Positions 52,921 through 61,204 are shown, counted from the first letter of the stretch. The stretch is DNA of 64,000 nt from Geotalea sp. SG265 (GCF_022808985.1 NZ_JAKZFT010000003.1:124001-188000); one strand, 5' to 3'. Notes: generated by a model from the sequence alone, not told the origin. Numbers and translations are program-made.

Positions 52921-53256
52921 ATGAATCTGCAGACCGAGCTGAAGAACAATATAGTAATTATATATGTTAATGAGGAGAGGCTGGATGCCCACAACTCGGG
53001 TGAATTGAAGGCCGAAGTGCAGAAGATGTTCGAGCAGGGGCAGAAAAACATGCTCATCGACCTGAAAGATGTGCGTTTCATCGACAGCTCGGGTCTGGGC
53101 GCCCTTGTCTCCGGCTTTAAGAACGCCATCTCCCATCAGGGAAATCTAAAGCTTTCCACGCTGCAGTCCCAGGTACGCTCCATGTTCGAATTGACCAGGC
53201 TGCACCGCGTCTTTGAAATTTTCCCCTCTACCGCGGAAGCTATTGAAACCTTCTAA
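52921..53256 (+). CDS. STAS-domain anti-sigma-factor antagonist (RsbV/SpoIIAA-like)
   Basis: A 111-residue STAS protein. The phosphorylatable serine lies in the conserved motif DVRFIDSSGLGALVSG (Ser near residue 58). GGGGAG precedes the ATG. In the partner-switching scheme an upstream PP2C phosphatase removes the phosphate, and the free antagonist then binds the RsbW-type kinase. It lies 109 bp after the phosphatase gene, with a possible internal promoter (TTGTTG, 18 bases, TATAAA at about 52841-52870), and 13 bp before the kinase gene. Confidence 0.93.
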   Translation: MNLQTELKNNIVIIYVNEERLDAHNSGELKAEVQKMFEQGQKNMLIDLKDVRFIDSSGLGALVSGFKNAISHQGNLKLSTLQSQVRSMFELTRLHRVFEIFPSTAEAIETF

Positions 53257-53269
53257 CTGAGAGGCTCAG

Positions 53270-53695
53270 ATGGAAAAAAACGAAATAGAGGTTGACATCA
53301 AGGTCCCCAACCAGACCCGTTACCTGAGTCTCATAGGCCGGATCGGCGAAGATATCGCCAAGGAACTGGTCAGATTCACCGGTGACCGGGAAACCCTTGC
53401 CTACCATCTGAATCTTGTCCTGACGGAAGCCATGGCCAATGCCATAAAACACGCCACCAGCGAAGATTCGGATAACATGGTGCACATCATAATCAATATC
53501 TGTGAGAACGAGTTGACCATCAAGGTGTTCGATTCAGGGCAAGGGTTCGACATCAATATCATTCCCCCGCCCAATTTCGAGGAGCTGGAAGATCGCGGCC
53601 GCGGCATCTTCATGATCAAGTCCCTGATGGACTCGGTCTCTTACCGGAAGATGTGTGACGGCAACATCTTGGAAATGAAAAAGAAGCTGCAGTAA
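53270..53695 (+). CDS. RsbW/SpoIIAB-like anti-sigma factor serine kinase
   Basis: A 141-residue HATPase_c protein. The N-box reads LNLVLTEAMANAIKHAT, the G1 box is VFDSGQGFD and the G2 box is EDRGRGIFMIKSLMD, so ATP binding looks intact. It should phosphorylate the STAS protein and hold a sigma factor or another partner when the STAS partner is phosphorylated. No sigma factor gene is in the window. Its stop is only 1 bp from the convergent lgt stop. Confidence 0.92.
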   Translation: MEKNEIEVDIKVPNQTRYLSLIGRIGEDIAKELVRFTGDRETLAYHLNLVLTEAMANAIKHATSEDSDNMVHIIINICENELTIKVFDSGQGFDINIIPPPNFEELEDRGRGIFMIKSLMDSVSYRKMCDGNILEMKKKLQ

Positions 53696-53696
53696 A

Positions 53697-54482
53697 TCAC
53701 CTGGACCGTGCGTCACTGCGGTAAAGCCGGATAATCATCCCGCATCCCACAAGCAGCATCGGCAAACTCAGCATCTGCCCCATGGAGAACCTGCCCACAA
53801 CGAACCCCAGTTGGGCATCCGGTTCCCTGAAAAACTCCACCGTAAACCTGAACAGGCCGTACAATCCCATAAAAGACCAGAAGACAACCCCAGCCGGGTG
53901 TTTCCGCCGGCCGACAAGCCAGAGAATGAAAAACATGAGCGGCCCTTCGAGGATCGCCTCGTAAAGCTGGGAAGGATGCCGTGGCAAATCTCCCGCACCG
54001 GGAAAAACTATCCCCCACGGCACATCCGTAACCCGTCCGTAGAGTTCGCCATTGATGAAGTTGCCGATCCTGCCGAGAAAAAGCCCTACGGGTGCAGCAG
54101 TGAAACCGACGTCGGCAATGTCGTAAAAGCCGATCTGCTTCTTTCTGGTATAATAAAAACCGGCGGCAACGGCGCCCAGCAGCCCTCCATGAAAAGACAT
54201 CCCACCATGCCAGACGGCAAAGATTTCCAGCGGCTTTGCCAGATAGACCTGCAGGTCGTAGAATAAGATATAACCGAGACGTCCGCCCAGTATGACGCCA
54301 AGCGCTACGGTGAAGATAAGATCGGCAACGTCGTCCTTGCTCAAAGGTAGACGCTTCTTTTTTGTTCCTGCCTTGATGATGAAATATGCGGCGATGAATC
54401 CGATGATGTACATAAGGCCATACCAGCGGAACTGGAGAGGCCCGATGCGCAGAAAGACCGGGTCGAAATGGGGAAATGTCAT
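53697..54482 (-). CDS. lgt: prolipoprotein diacylglyceryl transferase
   Basis: Integral inner-membrane enzyme that transfers diacylglycerol from phosphatidylglycerol to the lipobox cysteine of prolipoproteins. The 261-residue protein has about seven membrane segments, FRWYGLMYIIGF at the N-terminus, WHGGMSFHGGLLGA with the catalytic histidine, and the signature GRIGNFINGELYGR. I chose the ATG at 54482 (MTFPHFDPVFLRIG), with GGAG 7 bases upstream; the frame reads from 54605 but that overlaps the promoter of the divergent unit. Several lipoproteins in the window depend on this enzyme. Confidence 0.95.
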   Translation of the reverse strand: MTFPHFDPVFLRIGPLQFRWYGLMYIIGFIAAYFIIKAGTKKKRLPLSKDDVADLIFTVALGVILGGRLGYILFYDLQVYLAKPLEIFAVWHGGMSFHGGLLGAVAAGFYYTRKKQIGFYDIADVGFTAAPVGLFLGRIGNFINGELYGRVTDVPWGIVFPGAGDLPRHPSQLYEAILEGPLMFFILWLVGRRKHPAGVVFWSFMGLYGLFRFTVEFFREPDAQLGFVVGRFSMGQMLSLPMLLVGCGMIIRLYRSDARSR

Positions 54483-54507
54483 TGATGGCTCCGGAGAAAT
54501 TTTGACT

Positions 54508-54536
54508 AAGGTAACAACAAACGACAGCAGTGTCAA
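54508..54536 (-). promoter_or_regulatory. lgt promoter
   Basis: Minus strand: TTGACA, 17 bases, TACCTT. The -35 is perfect and the -10 is a weak match. It lies about 25 bp before the lgt start. Confidence 0.45.
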
Positions 54537-54581
54537 CGCCCAGTCCCTTATGCCGATGCGCCGCGCGTGGGCAACAAACGG

Positions 54582-54610
54582 TTGACAAAAGTCCTCCCGG
54601 GGCATATAAA
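54582..54610 (+). promoter_or_regulatory. promoter of the M-box riboswitch unit
   Basis: TTGACA (54582-54587), 17 bases, TATAAA (54605-54610), the best sigma-70-type promoter in the window. The start site is expected near 54617, just before the M-box aptamer. Confidence 0.8.
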
Positions 54611-54623
54611 ATTCAGGAAAAAT

Positions 54624-54836
54624 TCCTCGTTAGGAAGAGGCGTTAGCACAAACAGAAGCTACTGCCCAGAAACGTCGAAAGACGCCAATGTGGTAGACCA
54701 GATTCAGTCGGAATAAGGCTTTATCTAAGGTAGCTGGTGGTGGTTCACCTACGTTGTGCTCTGCTAAAACTCAAACCAGGGGAAGGTGTGTCCTTTTGCG
54801 CATGAAGGCCCTTTCTCCCTGAAAGGGCCTTTTCTT
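54624..54836 (+). ncRNA. M-box (ykoK-type) Mg2+ riboswitch with expression-platform terminator
   Basis: The leader of the 54843-57453 unit. It matches the M-box aptamer: CTCGTTAGGAAGAGGC at the start, the highly conserved core AACGTCGAAAGACGCCAATG (54671-54690), then AGTCGGAATAAGGCTT and closing GTGCTCTGCTAAA. M-box RNAs sense Mg2+ and turn transcription off at high Mg2+. After the aptamer an intrinsic terminator (AAGGCCCTTT…AAAGGGCCTT with TTTTCTT; 54805-54836) forms the expression platform. The 5' and 3' aptamer ends can pair through TTAGCAC/GTGCT. The terminator ends just 6 bp before the ATG, so it may also occlude the ribosome-binding site. Confidence 0.9.
54805..54836 (+). terminator. 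M-box attenuator (transcription terminator)
   Basis: AAGGCCCTTT (54805-54814), a 7-base loop, and AAAGGGCCTT (54822-54831) form a perfect 10-bp stem ending in TTTTCTT. It precedes the first gene directly and so must be overcome for expression at low Mg2+. Confidence 0.85.
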
Positions 54837-54842
54837 GTGAAT

Positions 54843-56117
54843 ATGGACCACGCAGACATAATGAGCGAAATCTTTCTCAGCACCGTCCTGGGAAAGACCG
54901 TCATCAACGCCCAGGGGCACGAGATCGGCAAGCTGTGGGATCTGATCATGGTCCCAGGCGAAGTGTTTCCCCAGGTCTCCCACCTCCTGGTGAAAAAAGG
55001 CACGCGGATACTGGCCCTCCCCTGGAAACGGGTGTCCCTTTTCAATCGCTACGTCATCTCCATATCAGGGATCTCTGAACGTCTTCCAGAGTATGTGCCC
55101 AGGGAAAACGAAATCCTCGTCAAGCGCCATATCCTTGACAGGCAGATTGTGGATGTGAATGGAGCGAAGGTTGTCCGGGTCAACGATCTGAAGCTTGGCA
55201 GCTATAAGGACCACCTCTGCATCTTCTTCGTCGATATTGGATTCAGAGGGCTGCTGCGCCGTCTGGGATATGAACGCCTCGGCGAAAAAATAGCCGGCCT
55301 GCTCAAAGTCAAGCTTGCACACCAGCATATCAGCTGGGAATACGTGCAGCTGCTGGAAATGAACCTGTCCCGCCTTACCCTGACCGTTGCCCGGGAGCAG
55401 ATGCAGGAGCTACATCCCGCCGATCTGGCCCACATCATTTCCAGGATCCCGGCAAAGAACATCCAGACGGTGCTGAATTCGCTGGATACGGAAACCGCCG
55501 GCGAAGCCATCCACGAACTGGAGCCGGAACTGCGAAGCCGCATCATCAGCCAGCTGGATAGTGAACAGGCCTCCGACATTCTGGAAGAAATGGACCCCGA
55601 TGAAGCGGCCGACGTTCTCGGAGATCTACCCGAAGAAAAGGCCCAGGAACTGCTCGGGCTGATGGACGAGGAAGAGGCGGAAGACATTCAGGAACTGATG
55701 GAGCACGAGGAGGATACGGCCGGCGGCCTGATGAACAGCGAATATCTTTCCGTCTCCAGCGAACTGACCGTTGCCGATGCCATGAAGGTGGTCAGGCTCC
55801 TGGCCCCTGATGTGGAAACGGTCTACTACATTTATGTGGTGGATCAGGAAGAGCACCTGCAGGGAGTTATTAGCCTGAAGGAACTGATCCTGGCATCTGA
55901 GGAAAACCCTGTCGCCGAGCTTATGACGACGAATTTGAAAACGGTGGATGTGGAATCCACCCCTGAAGAGATACTGGAGATCATCGCCAAGTACAATCTG
56001 ATCGCCGTCCCGGTTCTGGACAAGGAAGGAAAGATGTCAGGGCTGGTAACGGTCGATGACGTCCTGGAGATGTTCCTTCCCTATGCCCTGAAACGCAGAC
56101 GGTATCACCACCACTAA
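54843..56117 (+). CDS. soluble PRC-barrel / MgtE-N / CBS protein, M-box-controlled
   Basis: A 424-residue protein with the sensory half of MgtE but no transmembrane domain. Residues about 10-150 form two PRC-barrel-like units (LGKTVINAQGHEIGKLWDLIM, then LDRQIVDVNGAKVVRVNDLKL). About 185-290 is an MgtE N domain (MQELHPADLAHIISRIP, EEMDPDEAADVLGDLP, TAGGLMNSEYL), and about 300-420 holds paired CBS domains (SELTVADAMK…; AELMTTNLKTVDVESTPEEIL). MgtE-N and CBS bind Mg2+ and gate MgtE, so here it probably regulates the NRAMP protein 37 bp downstream. Start choice (ATG at 54843) is uncertain; 54861 and GTG 54837 are in frame, and no strong site is visible. Confidence 0.88.
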   Translation: MDHADIMSEIFLSTVLGKTVINAQGHEIGKLWDLIMVPGEVFPQVSHLLVKKGTRILALPWKRVSLFNRYVISISGISERLPEYVPRENEILVKRHILDRQIVDVNGAKVVRVNDLKLGSYKDHLCIFFVDIGFRGLLRRLGYERLGEKIAGLLKVKLAHQHISWEYVQLLEMNLSRLTLTVAREQMQELHPADLAHIISRIPAKNIQTVLNSLDTETAGEAIHELEPELRSRIISQLDSEQASDILEEMDPDEAADVLGDLPEEKAQELLGLMDEEEAEDIQELMEHEEDTAGGLMNSEYLSVSSELTVADAMKVVRLLAPDVETVYYIYVVDQEEHLQGVISLKELILASEENPVAELMTTNLKTVDVESTPEEILEIIAKYNLIAVPVLDKEGKMSGLVTVDDVLEMFLPYALKRRRYHHH

Positions 56118-56154
56118 TACCAGCGACACCACCTCCTGAAAGATCGGACGCTCC

Positions 56155-57453
56155 ATGTTTACCGGCATCAGCATAACCAGACTGTTCAAACCGATCCGCA
56201 AGGTGAACAGAAAAAATATTCTCCTTTTCCTCGCCATTCTCGGCCCGGGCATAATCACCGCCAACGTGGACAACGATGCCGGCGGCATAACCACCTACTC
56301 CCTGGCCGGCGCCCACTATGGCTATGACCTGCTTTGGGTCATGATTCCCACCACCATCGCCCTGGTGGTCATCCAGGAAATGTGCGCCCGCATGGGGGCG
56401 GTCACCGGCAAAGGGCTCTCGGACCTGATCCGGGAGTCCTTCGGCGTCAAAGTCACTTTCTACGTTATGATCGCCCTCCTGCTTACCAACATGGGCAACT
56501 CCGTCTCCGAATTCGCCGGCATCGCCGCCAGCCTTGAACTCTTCGGCATCAGCAAATATGTCTCGGTCCCCATCAGTGCCGTCCTGGTCTGGCTTCTCGT
56601 GGTAAAAGGCTCATACAAGGTGGTGGAAAAGGTCTTCCTCGTGGCATGCATGGTGTATATCGCTTACCCTGTTGCCGCGTTCATGGCCGGCCCCCAGTGG
56701 GGCACCGTCCTCAAGGCGACCGTTGTCCCCAGTTTCCGCATGGACAGCGGCTACCTGGTCACCCTGATCGGCGTCGTCGGCACGACCATTGCCCCCTGGA
56801 TGCAGTTCTACCAGCAATCGGCAGTCGTGGAAAAGGGAATAACCATCGACCAGTACAGCTTTTCCCGGATGGATGTCATCGTCGGCTGTCTGATGGCCAT
56901 CGTCGTCGCCTTCTTCATCGTCGTTGCCTGCGCCGCCACCATTCATCTACAAGGGCTGAAGGTGGAAACCGCCGCAGATGCGGCCCTCTCCCTGAAACCG
57001 CTAGTGGGGGAGTATGCCTCGTCCCTCTTCGCCTTCGGTCTTTTCAATGCATCCCTCTTCGCCGCCTGCATCCTCCCCCTTTCCACCTCCTACTACATCT
57101 GCGAGGGAATGGGATGGGAATCTGGCATCGACAAGGACTTCCGGCAGGCCCCCCAGTTCTTCTGGCTGTTCACCATCATCATCATCATCTCCGCCCTCAC
57201 GATCCTGCTGCCCAACGCCCCGCTGATCATGATCATGTTCGTTTCACAGGTGGTGAACGGGGCAGTGCTCCCCTTCGTGCTCATCTTCATGCTGCTCCTA
57301 ATCAACGACCGGAGCCTCATGGGAGATCATGCCAACGGCCCGGTCTTCAATCTGGTGGCCTGGATCACCGTTGCCGTCATGATTATCCTGACCCTGTTCA
57401 TGACCGTTGATCTCCTCTCTCCAGGTACCCTGGGAAAAATCCTGGGATTTTGA
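56155..57453 (+). CDS. NRAMP-family divalent metal transporter, probably a Mg2+ transporter (NRMT-like)
   Basis: A 432-residue membrane protein with about 11 segments. Metal-binding motifs differ from Mn2+/Fe2+ NRAMPs: the TM1 DPGN motif reads DAGG (residues 41-44) and the TM6 MPH motif reads APW (213-215), both altered at ligand positions. Loss of the TM6 methionine is a known feature of the NRAMP-related Mg2+ transporter (NRMT) group, which is also linked with M-box control. Substrate Mg2+ is inference from these changes, the riboswitch and the MgtE-N/CBS partner. The ribosome-binding site is weak. A strong terminator follows. Confidence 0.88.
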   Translation: MFTGISITRLFKPIRKVNRKNILLFLAILGPGIITANVDNDAGGITTYSLAGAHYGYDLLWVMIPTTIALVVIQEMCARMGAVTGKGLSDLIRESFGVKVTFYVMIALLLTNMGNSVSEFAGIAASLELFGISKYVSVPISAVLVWLLVVKGSYKVVEKVFLVACMVYIAYPVAAFMAGPQWGTVLKATVVPSFRMDSGYLVTLIGVVGTTIAPWMQFYQQSAVVEKGITIDQYSFSRMDVIVGCLMAIVVAFFIVVACAATIHLQGLKVETAADAALSLKPLVGEYASSLFAFGLFNASLFAACILPLSTSYYICEGMGWESGIDKDFRQAPQFFWLFTIIIIISALTILLPNAPLIMIMFVSQVVNGAVLPFVLIFMLLLINDRSLMGDHANGPVFNLVAWITVAVMIILTLFMTVDLLSPGTLGKILGF

Positions 57454-57458
57454 CCGAC

Positions 57459-57490
57459 AAAAAAAGCCCGGATCAGCTTCCGGGCTTTTT
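57459..57490. terminator. terminator after the NRAMP gene (bidirectional)
   Basis: AAAAAAAGCCCGG (57459-57471), a 8-base loop, CCGGGCTTTTT (57480-57490). It can serve both the NRAMP gene and the convergent DUF4124 gene. Confidence 0.85.
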
Positions 57491-57518
57491 CATTCATCTA
57501 TAAGTATACTATCTTATG

Positions 57519-58055
57519 CTATTCCAGAATGTCAGCCGGCACCCCCGCCTTGGCAGCGGATGCATTGAAGGCATCCTGTTTCTGCCTCAGCTCGTTCAAT
57601 CTCGATTCGGTGTTCTTTACCGTGTGCTGAAGCGATAGATACTCCGCGCGCGACATCTTGCTCGTATCGCCCAGACGGCCATTGAGATGCTCCAGTTGCT
57701 CTTCCGCTGCCCTCACGTCGGCGGAAAGCTTTCTGTATTCATTTTTCCAAGCAGACTCGTTTTTGCCACCATAGACCGCCGGTTTTTTCTTCGTTTCACT
57801 ACCGGCAACAGCATCATCCTTTGCCTTGCCTTTTTCTTCAGTCCCCTTCGCCTTGCCGCCGTTATCCATTTCGACAACTTTAGGTGCGGTGTCTTCTTCG
57901 GCTCCGAGGATCTTGACCCGCTTTCTGTACTTCTTCGGCACGTTGCCCAGATCTTCCGTAAAGTTGACCGTGCCTCTTTCATCAGTCCACTCGTAGGTTA
58001 CGGCAAAGGCCGGCACGGCAAAAAGAAAAATAGATAGCAGCAGAATGATTTTCAT
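57519..58055 (-). CDS. exported DUF4124-domain protein with coiled coil
   Basis: A 178-residue exported protein. A signal peptide (MKIILLLSIFLFAVPAFA) is followed by a DUF4124 domain, VTYEWTDERGTVNFTEDLGNVP, a short beta-rich module. A Lys/Glu-rich linker (about 75-110) leads to a predicted coiled coil (AEEQLEHLNGRLGDTSKMSRAEYLSLQHT…RLNELRQKQDAF). The function of DUF4124 is unknown; it occurs in secreted and envelope proteins. I chose the ATG at 58055 behind GGAGGA; the longer frame overlaps the HIT gene region. Confidence 0.85.
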   Translation of the reverse strand: MKIILLLSIFLFAVPAFAVTYEWTDERGTVNFTEDLGNVPKKYRKRVKILGAEEDTAPKVVEMDNGGKAKGTEEKGKAKDDAVAGSETKKKPAVYGGKNESAWKNEYRKLSADVRAAEEQLEHLNGRLGDTSKMSRAEYLSLQHTVKNTESRLNELRQKQDAFNASAAKAGVPADILE

Positions 58056-58119
58056 GCAATTCCTCCTTCGATAGTGATTCGAGCGCAGCTGACACCACCA
58101 TGACAAATATGGAACACGG

Positions 58120-58464
58120 CTAGCCCGGAGGCCAATTGAAGTGCCTTCCCCCCACCAGGTGAAAATGAATGTGATATACCGATTGTCCTGCACCGGCATT
58201 ATTGTTGTTGACGATGCGGAAACCATCCTCGGCGATGCCTTTCTCCCGGGCTATGATTGCTGCAACCCGGAACACATGCCCTACCAAGGCTTCGTCCTCG
58301 ACTTGCATCTCAAGGGTGTTTGCCAGGTGCTTCTTCGGGATCACCAGCAGGTGCTGCGGAGCGACCGGGGCAATATCGTTGATCACCAGCAGCTGGTCGT
58401 CCTCATAGACCGGTTTTACCGGTATTTCACCCTTGATCATCTTGCAGAAGAGACAATCGCTCAT
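58120..58464 (-). CDS. HIT-family nucleotide-binding hydrolase (HINT-like)
   Basis: A 114-residue histidine-triad protein. The active-site triad HIHFH is at residues 98-102 (VYHIHFHLVGGR). Cys4 and Cys7 (CLFCKM) with a later histidine make the family's zinc site. HINT-type enzymes hydrolyse AMP-linked substrates such as adenosine phosphoramidates. The length is standard. It is a single gene, 65 bp from the DUF4124 gene and 63 bp from tlyA. Confidence 0.95.
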   Translation of the reverse strand: MSDCLFCKMIKGEIPVKPVYEDDQLLVINDIAPVAPQHLLVIPKKHLANTLEMQVEDEALVGHVFRVAAIIAREKGIAEDGFRIVNNNNAGAGQSVYHIHFHLVGGRHFNWPPG

Positions 58465-58526
58465 GCTCTTCCCTCCCTTATCCGAATTAAAGCCTTTATA
58501 CTCTGTCGTCCGGCGATTTTCAAGAA

Positions 58527-59273
58527 TTACTCATGCACCTGCGGCTTGGCCAGATAAATGAGAAACTCTCGGTTCCCCTTGGGTCCCTGGATAGGAGATT
58601 CGGTTACCCCTTTCACCTCAAGTTTAAGATCCAGGGCCATGGCAGTAATGGCTGCGATTACTTCCGCATGCTTCCTGCCGTCCCGAACAACACCACCCTT
58701 TCCGACCTCCCCACGCCCCACCTCGAACTGGGGTTTGATGAGCGCAACGACAGCAGCCGATGGGGAAATGAGGTTCAGCACCGGTGGCAGCACCTTATCC
58801 AGGGAAATGAAGGAGGCGTCGATGACCGCCATCTGGGGAACCTCCTCCAGTTTTTCCGGCTCAAGATAGCGGATATTTGTTTTCTCCAGGTTTACGACCC
58901 GCGCATCCTGGCGGAGCTTCCAGGCCAGTTGGCCGTACCCCACATCGACGGCAATGACTTTCGCCGCCCCGCGCTGGAGCAGGCAATCGGTAAAGCCACC
59001 GGTTGAGGCCCCCACATCCATGACCACCAGCCCGGTCACGTCGATGGCGAATTCGTCCAGGGCCTTCTGCAATTTTAATCCGCCACGACTGACAAAGGGG
59101 AGCACCTCCCCCTTCAGCCGGATCTCGGCATCAACGGAAACCATTTGCCCAGCCTTGTCGGCCAGGTGATCGTCCACCACCACCTGCCCGGCCATGATCA
59201 GCGCCTTGGCCCGCTCCCGTGAAGGCGCCAGCCCCCGGTCCAGCAAAATTTTATCGAGTCGTTCCTTGGCCAT
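58527..59273 (-). CDS. tlyA: TlyA-family rRNA methyltransferase (S4 + FtsJ domains)
   Basis: A 248-residue RNA 2'-O-methyltransferase-like protein (formerly called hemolysin TlyA). An S4 RNA-binding domain covers about residues 1-60 (MAKERLDKILLDRGLAPSR), followed by an FtsJ-like SAM-dependent domain with VMDVGASTGGFTDCLLQRG, the DVGYGQL segment and the catalytic lysine in LIKPQFEVG. I chose MAKERLDK at 59273; an in-frame ATG at 59288 is an alternative. It lies 6 bp after the UbiD gene, if the upstream ATG is used, so the two are probably co-transcribed. Confidence 0.92.
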   Translation of the reverse strand: MAKERLDKILLDRGLAPSRERAKALIMAGQVVVDDHLADKAGQMVSVDAEIRLKGEVLPFVSRGGLKLQKALDEFAIDVTGLVVMDVGASTGGFTDCLLQRGAAKVIAVDVGYGQLAWKLRQDARVVNLEKTNIRYLEPEKLEEVPQMAVIDASFISLDKVLPPVLNLISPSAAVVALIKPQFEVGRGEVGKGGVVRDGRKHAEVIAAITAMALDLKLEVKGVTESPIQGPKGNREFLIYLAKPQVHE

Positions 59274-59294
59274 GTTTCCCGATTTCATTTCCTT

Positions 59295-61133
59295 TCAGAT
59301 GATGCCATGCAGGATTCGGCCAGGCGCCCCCAAGGCATCCACCTTTCGCTCAGTGGCAGGGTCCGAAATCAGCGGTGGCGCATGGTGGAGTTTGGTTCTG
59401 GCATCGATTATCAATGGACCGGTGCAGCCCCAATGCTTGCTAATCATGGACGAGCCGATGCCGTAGATGTCGGAAGCAGGATTTGAGCGGGTAAAGGTAA
59501 CCCAGAGGAAGTTGTTCAGGGTCCTGGCGGTAAATTCGCTGTCATCGACTACCACCACCAGGGGAAAGGCAGCAATGGATTGCCTGTCGCCGAAGTGGCG
59601 ACAAAAATCTTCCATGACAGGATCGGTGCAATTGCGGGCCGCGGAGCAACGTGGACCACGGATGGCCAGGATACCGGGCAGGCAGACCCTCGGTTCGCCG
59701 AAGCCCTCCGGCAGGGATAGGCCGCTGGGAATGGTCGAAGGAAGTTCCCGGCGTTTGTCGCCTGCTGCGGCGATGACCACCTTGGAACCGGCATTGAAGC
59801 CGCTTCCCGAATAATCCAGGGTGTCGATGGTGGTGCTGGTTTGAAAATGGAGGTCGCGCCGCCAATCGACCCGTTCCAGCATGTGGGCGAAGAAAGCCGG
59901 GATATGGTGGATATCCAGTGCCGGATTATCCTCATGGGCAGCAATGAAGATGTATTTGGCCAGGGAAAGCTGCCCCTGTCCCAGGATGGCATTGGCAATG
60001 GTCAACAGTTCCCGAGGTTCCCTCTCTGCATATGGCACGTAGCGCTCGCTCCCCAAGGCCAGCAGCAGCGGATGAACCCCTGCTGCATCGACCGCATGCA
60101 CCCCCCTGACGCCGAGAATGACCGTGGGGATGAGCGGCCCGGTCAGTTCATGGATGAAAGCGCCGAAAGAGGTATCCTCCTGGGGAGGCCTGCCGACGGT
60201 GGTAAAGGGCCAGATGGCATCGGGGCGGTGATAGACTTTGTCCACCTGGAGAACAGGGAAATCGTGAACCAGGCTGTAATAACCCAGGTGATCGCCGAAG
60301 GGCCCTTCCGGCAGCGTACGCCGGGGATCGACGATGCAGGTGATGCAGAAATCGGCCTCTGCCGGCATGGGAAGCAGACCGTCCCTGCAGACCATCTCCA
60401 TCCTATGACCGCCAAGCAGACCGGCAAAGGATAGTTCCGGCATCCCTTCCGGAAGGGGCATGACCGCTGCAACAGTCATGGACGGAGGGCCGCCTACAAA
60501 GATGTTGACACGAAAAGGCAACCCTCGCTCCAGAGCCTCTGTATGGTGAACACCGATGCCCCGGTGAATCTGATAGTGAAGACCGACCTCCTCGTTGATG
60601 CGGTACCGGCCGCCGGAAAGCTGGACCCGATACATGCCCAGGTTGGAATGGCGCAGGCCGGGCCTTACGGCGCTTTCCGAATATACCTGAGGCAGGGTTA
60701 TGAACGCTCCTCCGTCGTCTGGCCAGGATTTCAGCTGGGGCAGTTGGTCAATGCTGGTCTGTGCGACCAAAACCGGCCCTCCGGCTACCTTCTTCGGCAC
60801 CAGATGAAGCGCTGCCGGTACGGTACCAAGAAATCCCCAGGGATCTTTGATCGCAGCCATGGGATTGACCTTCATGGCCACCAGCCGTTCCATATCCTTT
60901 AGTGTATCCCTAAAAATGTACCTGGTCCTCTCCAGTGTACCGAAGAGGTTACCCAGCATGGGAAACCTGCAGCCACGGATATTTGTGAAGAGGAGCGCCG
61001 GGCCTTCAGCCTCATAGACGCGGCGTTGGATGGCGCCTGCCTCCAGCTCGGCGTCGACTTCCTGATTTATGCGCAGGAGTTTGCCGGACGATTCCAGGTC
61101 CCTGACGCATTCCTGAAGATTGCGATAGCCCAT
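59295..61133 (-). CDS. UbiD-family prenylated-FMN decarboxylase
   Basis: A 612-residue UbiD-family decarboxylase. These enzymes use prenylated FMN to decarboxylate aromatic or alpha,beta-unsaturated acids, including ubiquinone and menaquinone precursors. Signatures include NPMAAIKDPWGFLG, a conserved metal/flavin region (SAVRPGLRHSNLGMYRVQ, GLHYQIHRGIGVHH) and a C-terminal DYSGSGFNAGSKVV. The full set of active-site residues looks present but was not aligned. A menaquinone (futalosine-type MqnL-like) role is possible, as no ubiquinone synthesis is expected in this group; the flavin prenyltransferase UbiX is not in the window. GGGAG precedes the ATG. Confidence 0.87.
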   Translation of the reverse strand: MGYRNLQECVRDLESSGKLLRINQEVDAELEAGAIQRRVYEAEGPALLFTNIRGCRFPMLGNLFGTLERTRYIFRDTLKDMERLVAMKVNPMAAIKDPWGFLGTVPAALHLVPKKVAGGPVLVAQTSIDQLPQLKSWPDDGGAFITLPQVYSESAVRPGLRHSNLGMYRVQLSGGRYRINEEVGLHYQIHRGIGVHHTEALERGLPFRVNIFVGGPPSMTVAAVMPLPEGMPELSFAGLLGGHRMEMVCRDGLLPMPAEADFCITCIVDPRRTLPEGPFGDHLGYYSLVHDFPVLQVDKVYHRPDAIWPFTTVGRPPQEDTSFGAFIHELTGPLIPTVILGVRGVHAVDAAGVHPLLLALGSERYVPYAEREPRELLTIANAILGQGQLSLAKYIFIAAHEDNPALDIHHIPAFFAHMLERVDWRRDLHFQTSTTIDTLDYSGSGFNAGSKVVIAAAGDKRRELPSTIPSGLSLPEGFGEPRVCLPGILAIRGPRCSAARNCTDPVMEDFCRHFGDRQSIAAFPLVVVVDDSEFTARTLNNFLWVTFTRSNPASDIYGIGSSMISKHWGCTGPLIIDARTKLHHAPPLISDPATERKVDALGAPGRILHGII

Positions 61134-61175
61134 TTAGTAGATGCTCCCGTTGTAATCAACGTTTCAGTGAATCTG

Positions 61176-61204
61176 TTTTTAATGCACGAGTCCAGCCAAG
61201 TCAA
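61176..61204 (-). promoter_or_regulatory. promoter of the UbiD gene
   Basis: Minus strand: TTGACT, 17 bases, TAAAAA, about 43 bases before the ATG. Fair match. Confidence 0.45.

Noticed and set aside
54786-54842. N-terminal extension of the MgtE-N/CBS protein from an ATG at 54786
   Set aside because: This stretch is part of the M-box leader and attenuator terminator, so it would be translated only through the terminator hairpin. A start at 54843 or later is more likely.
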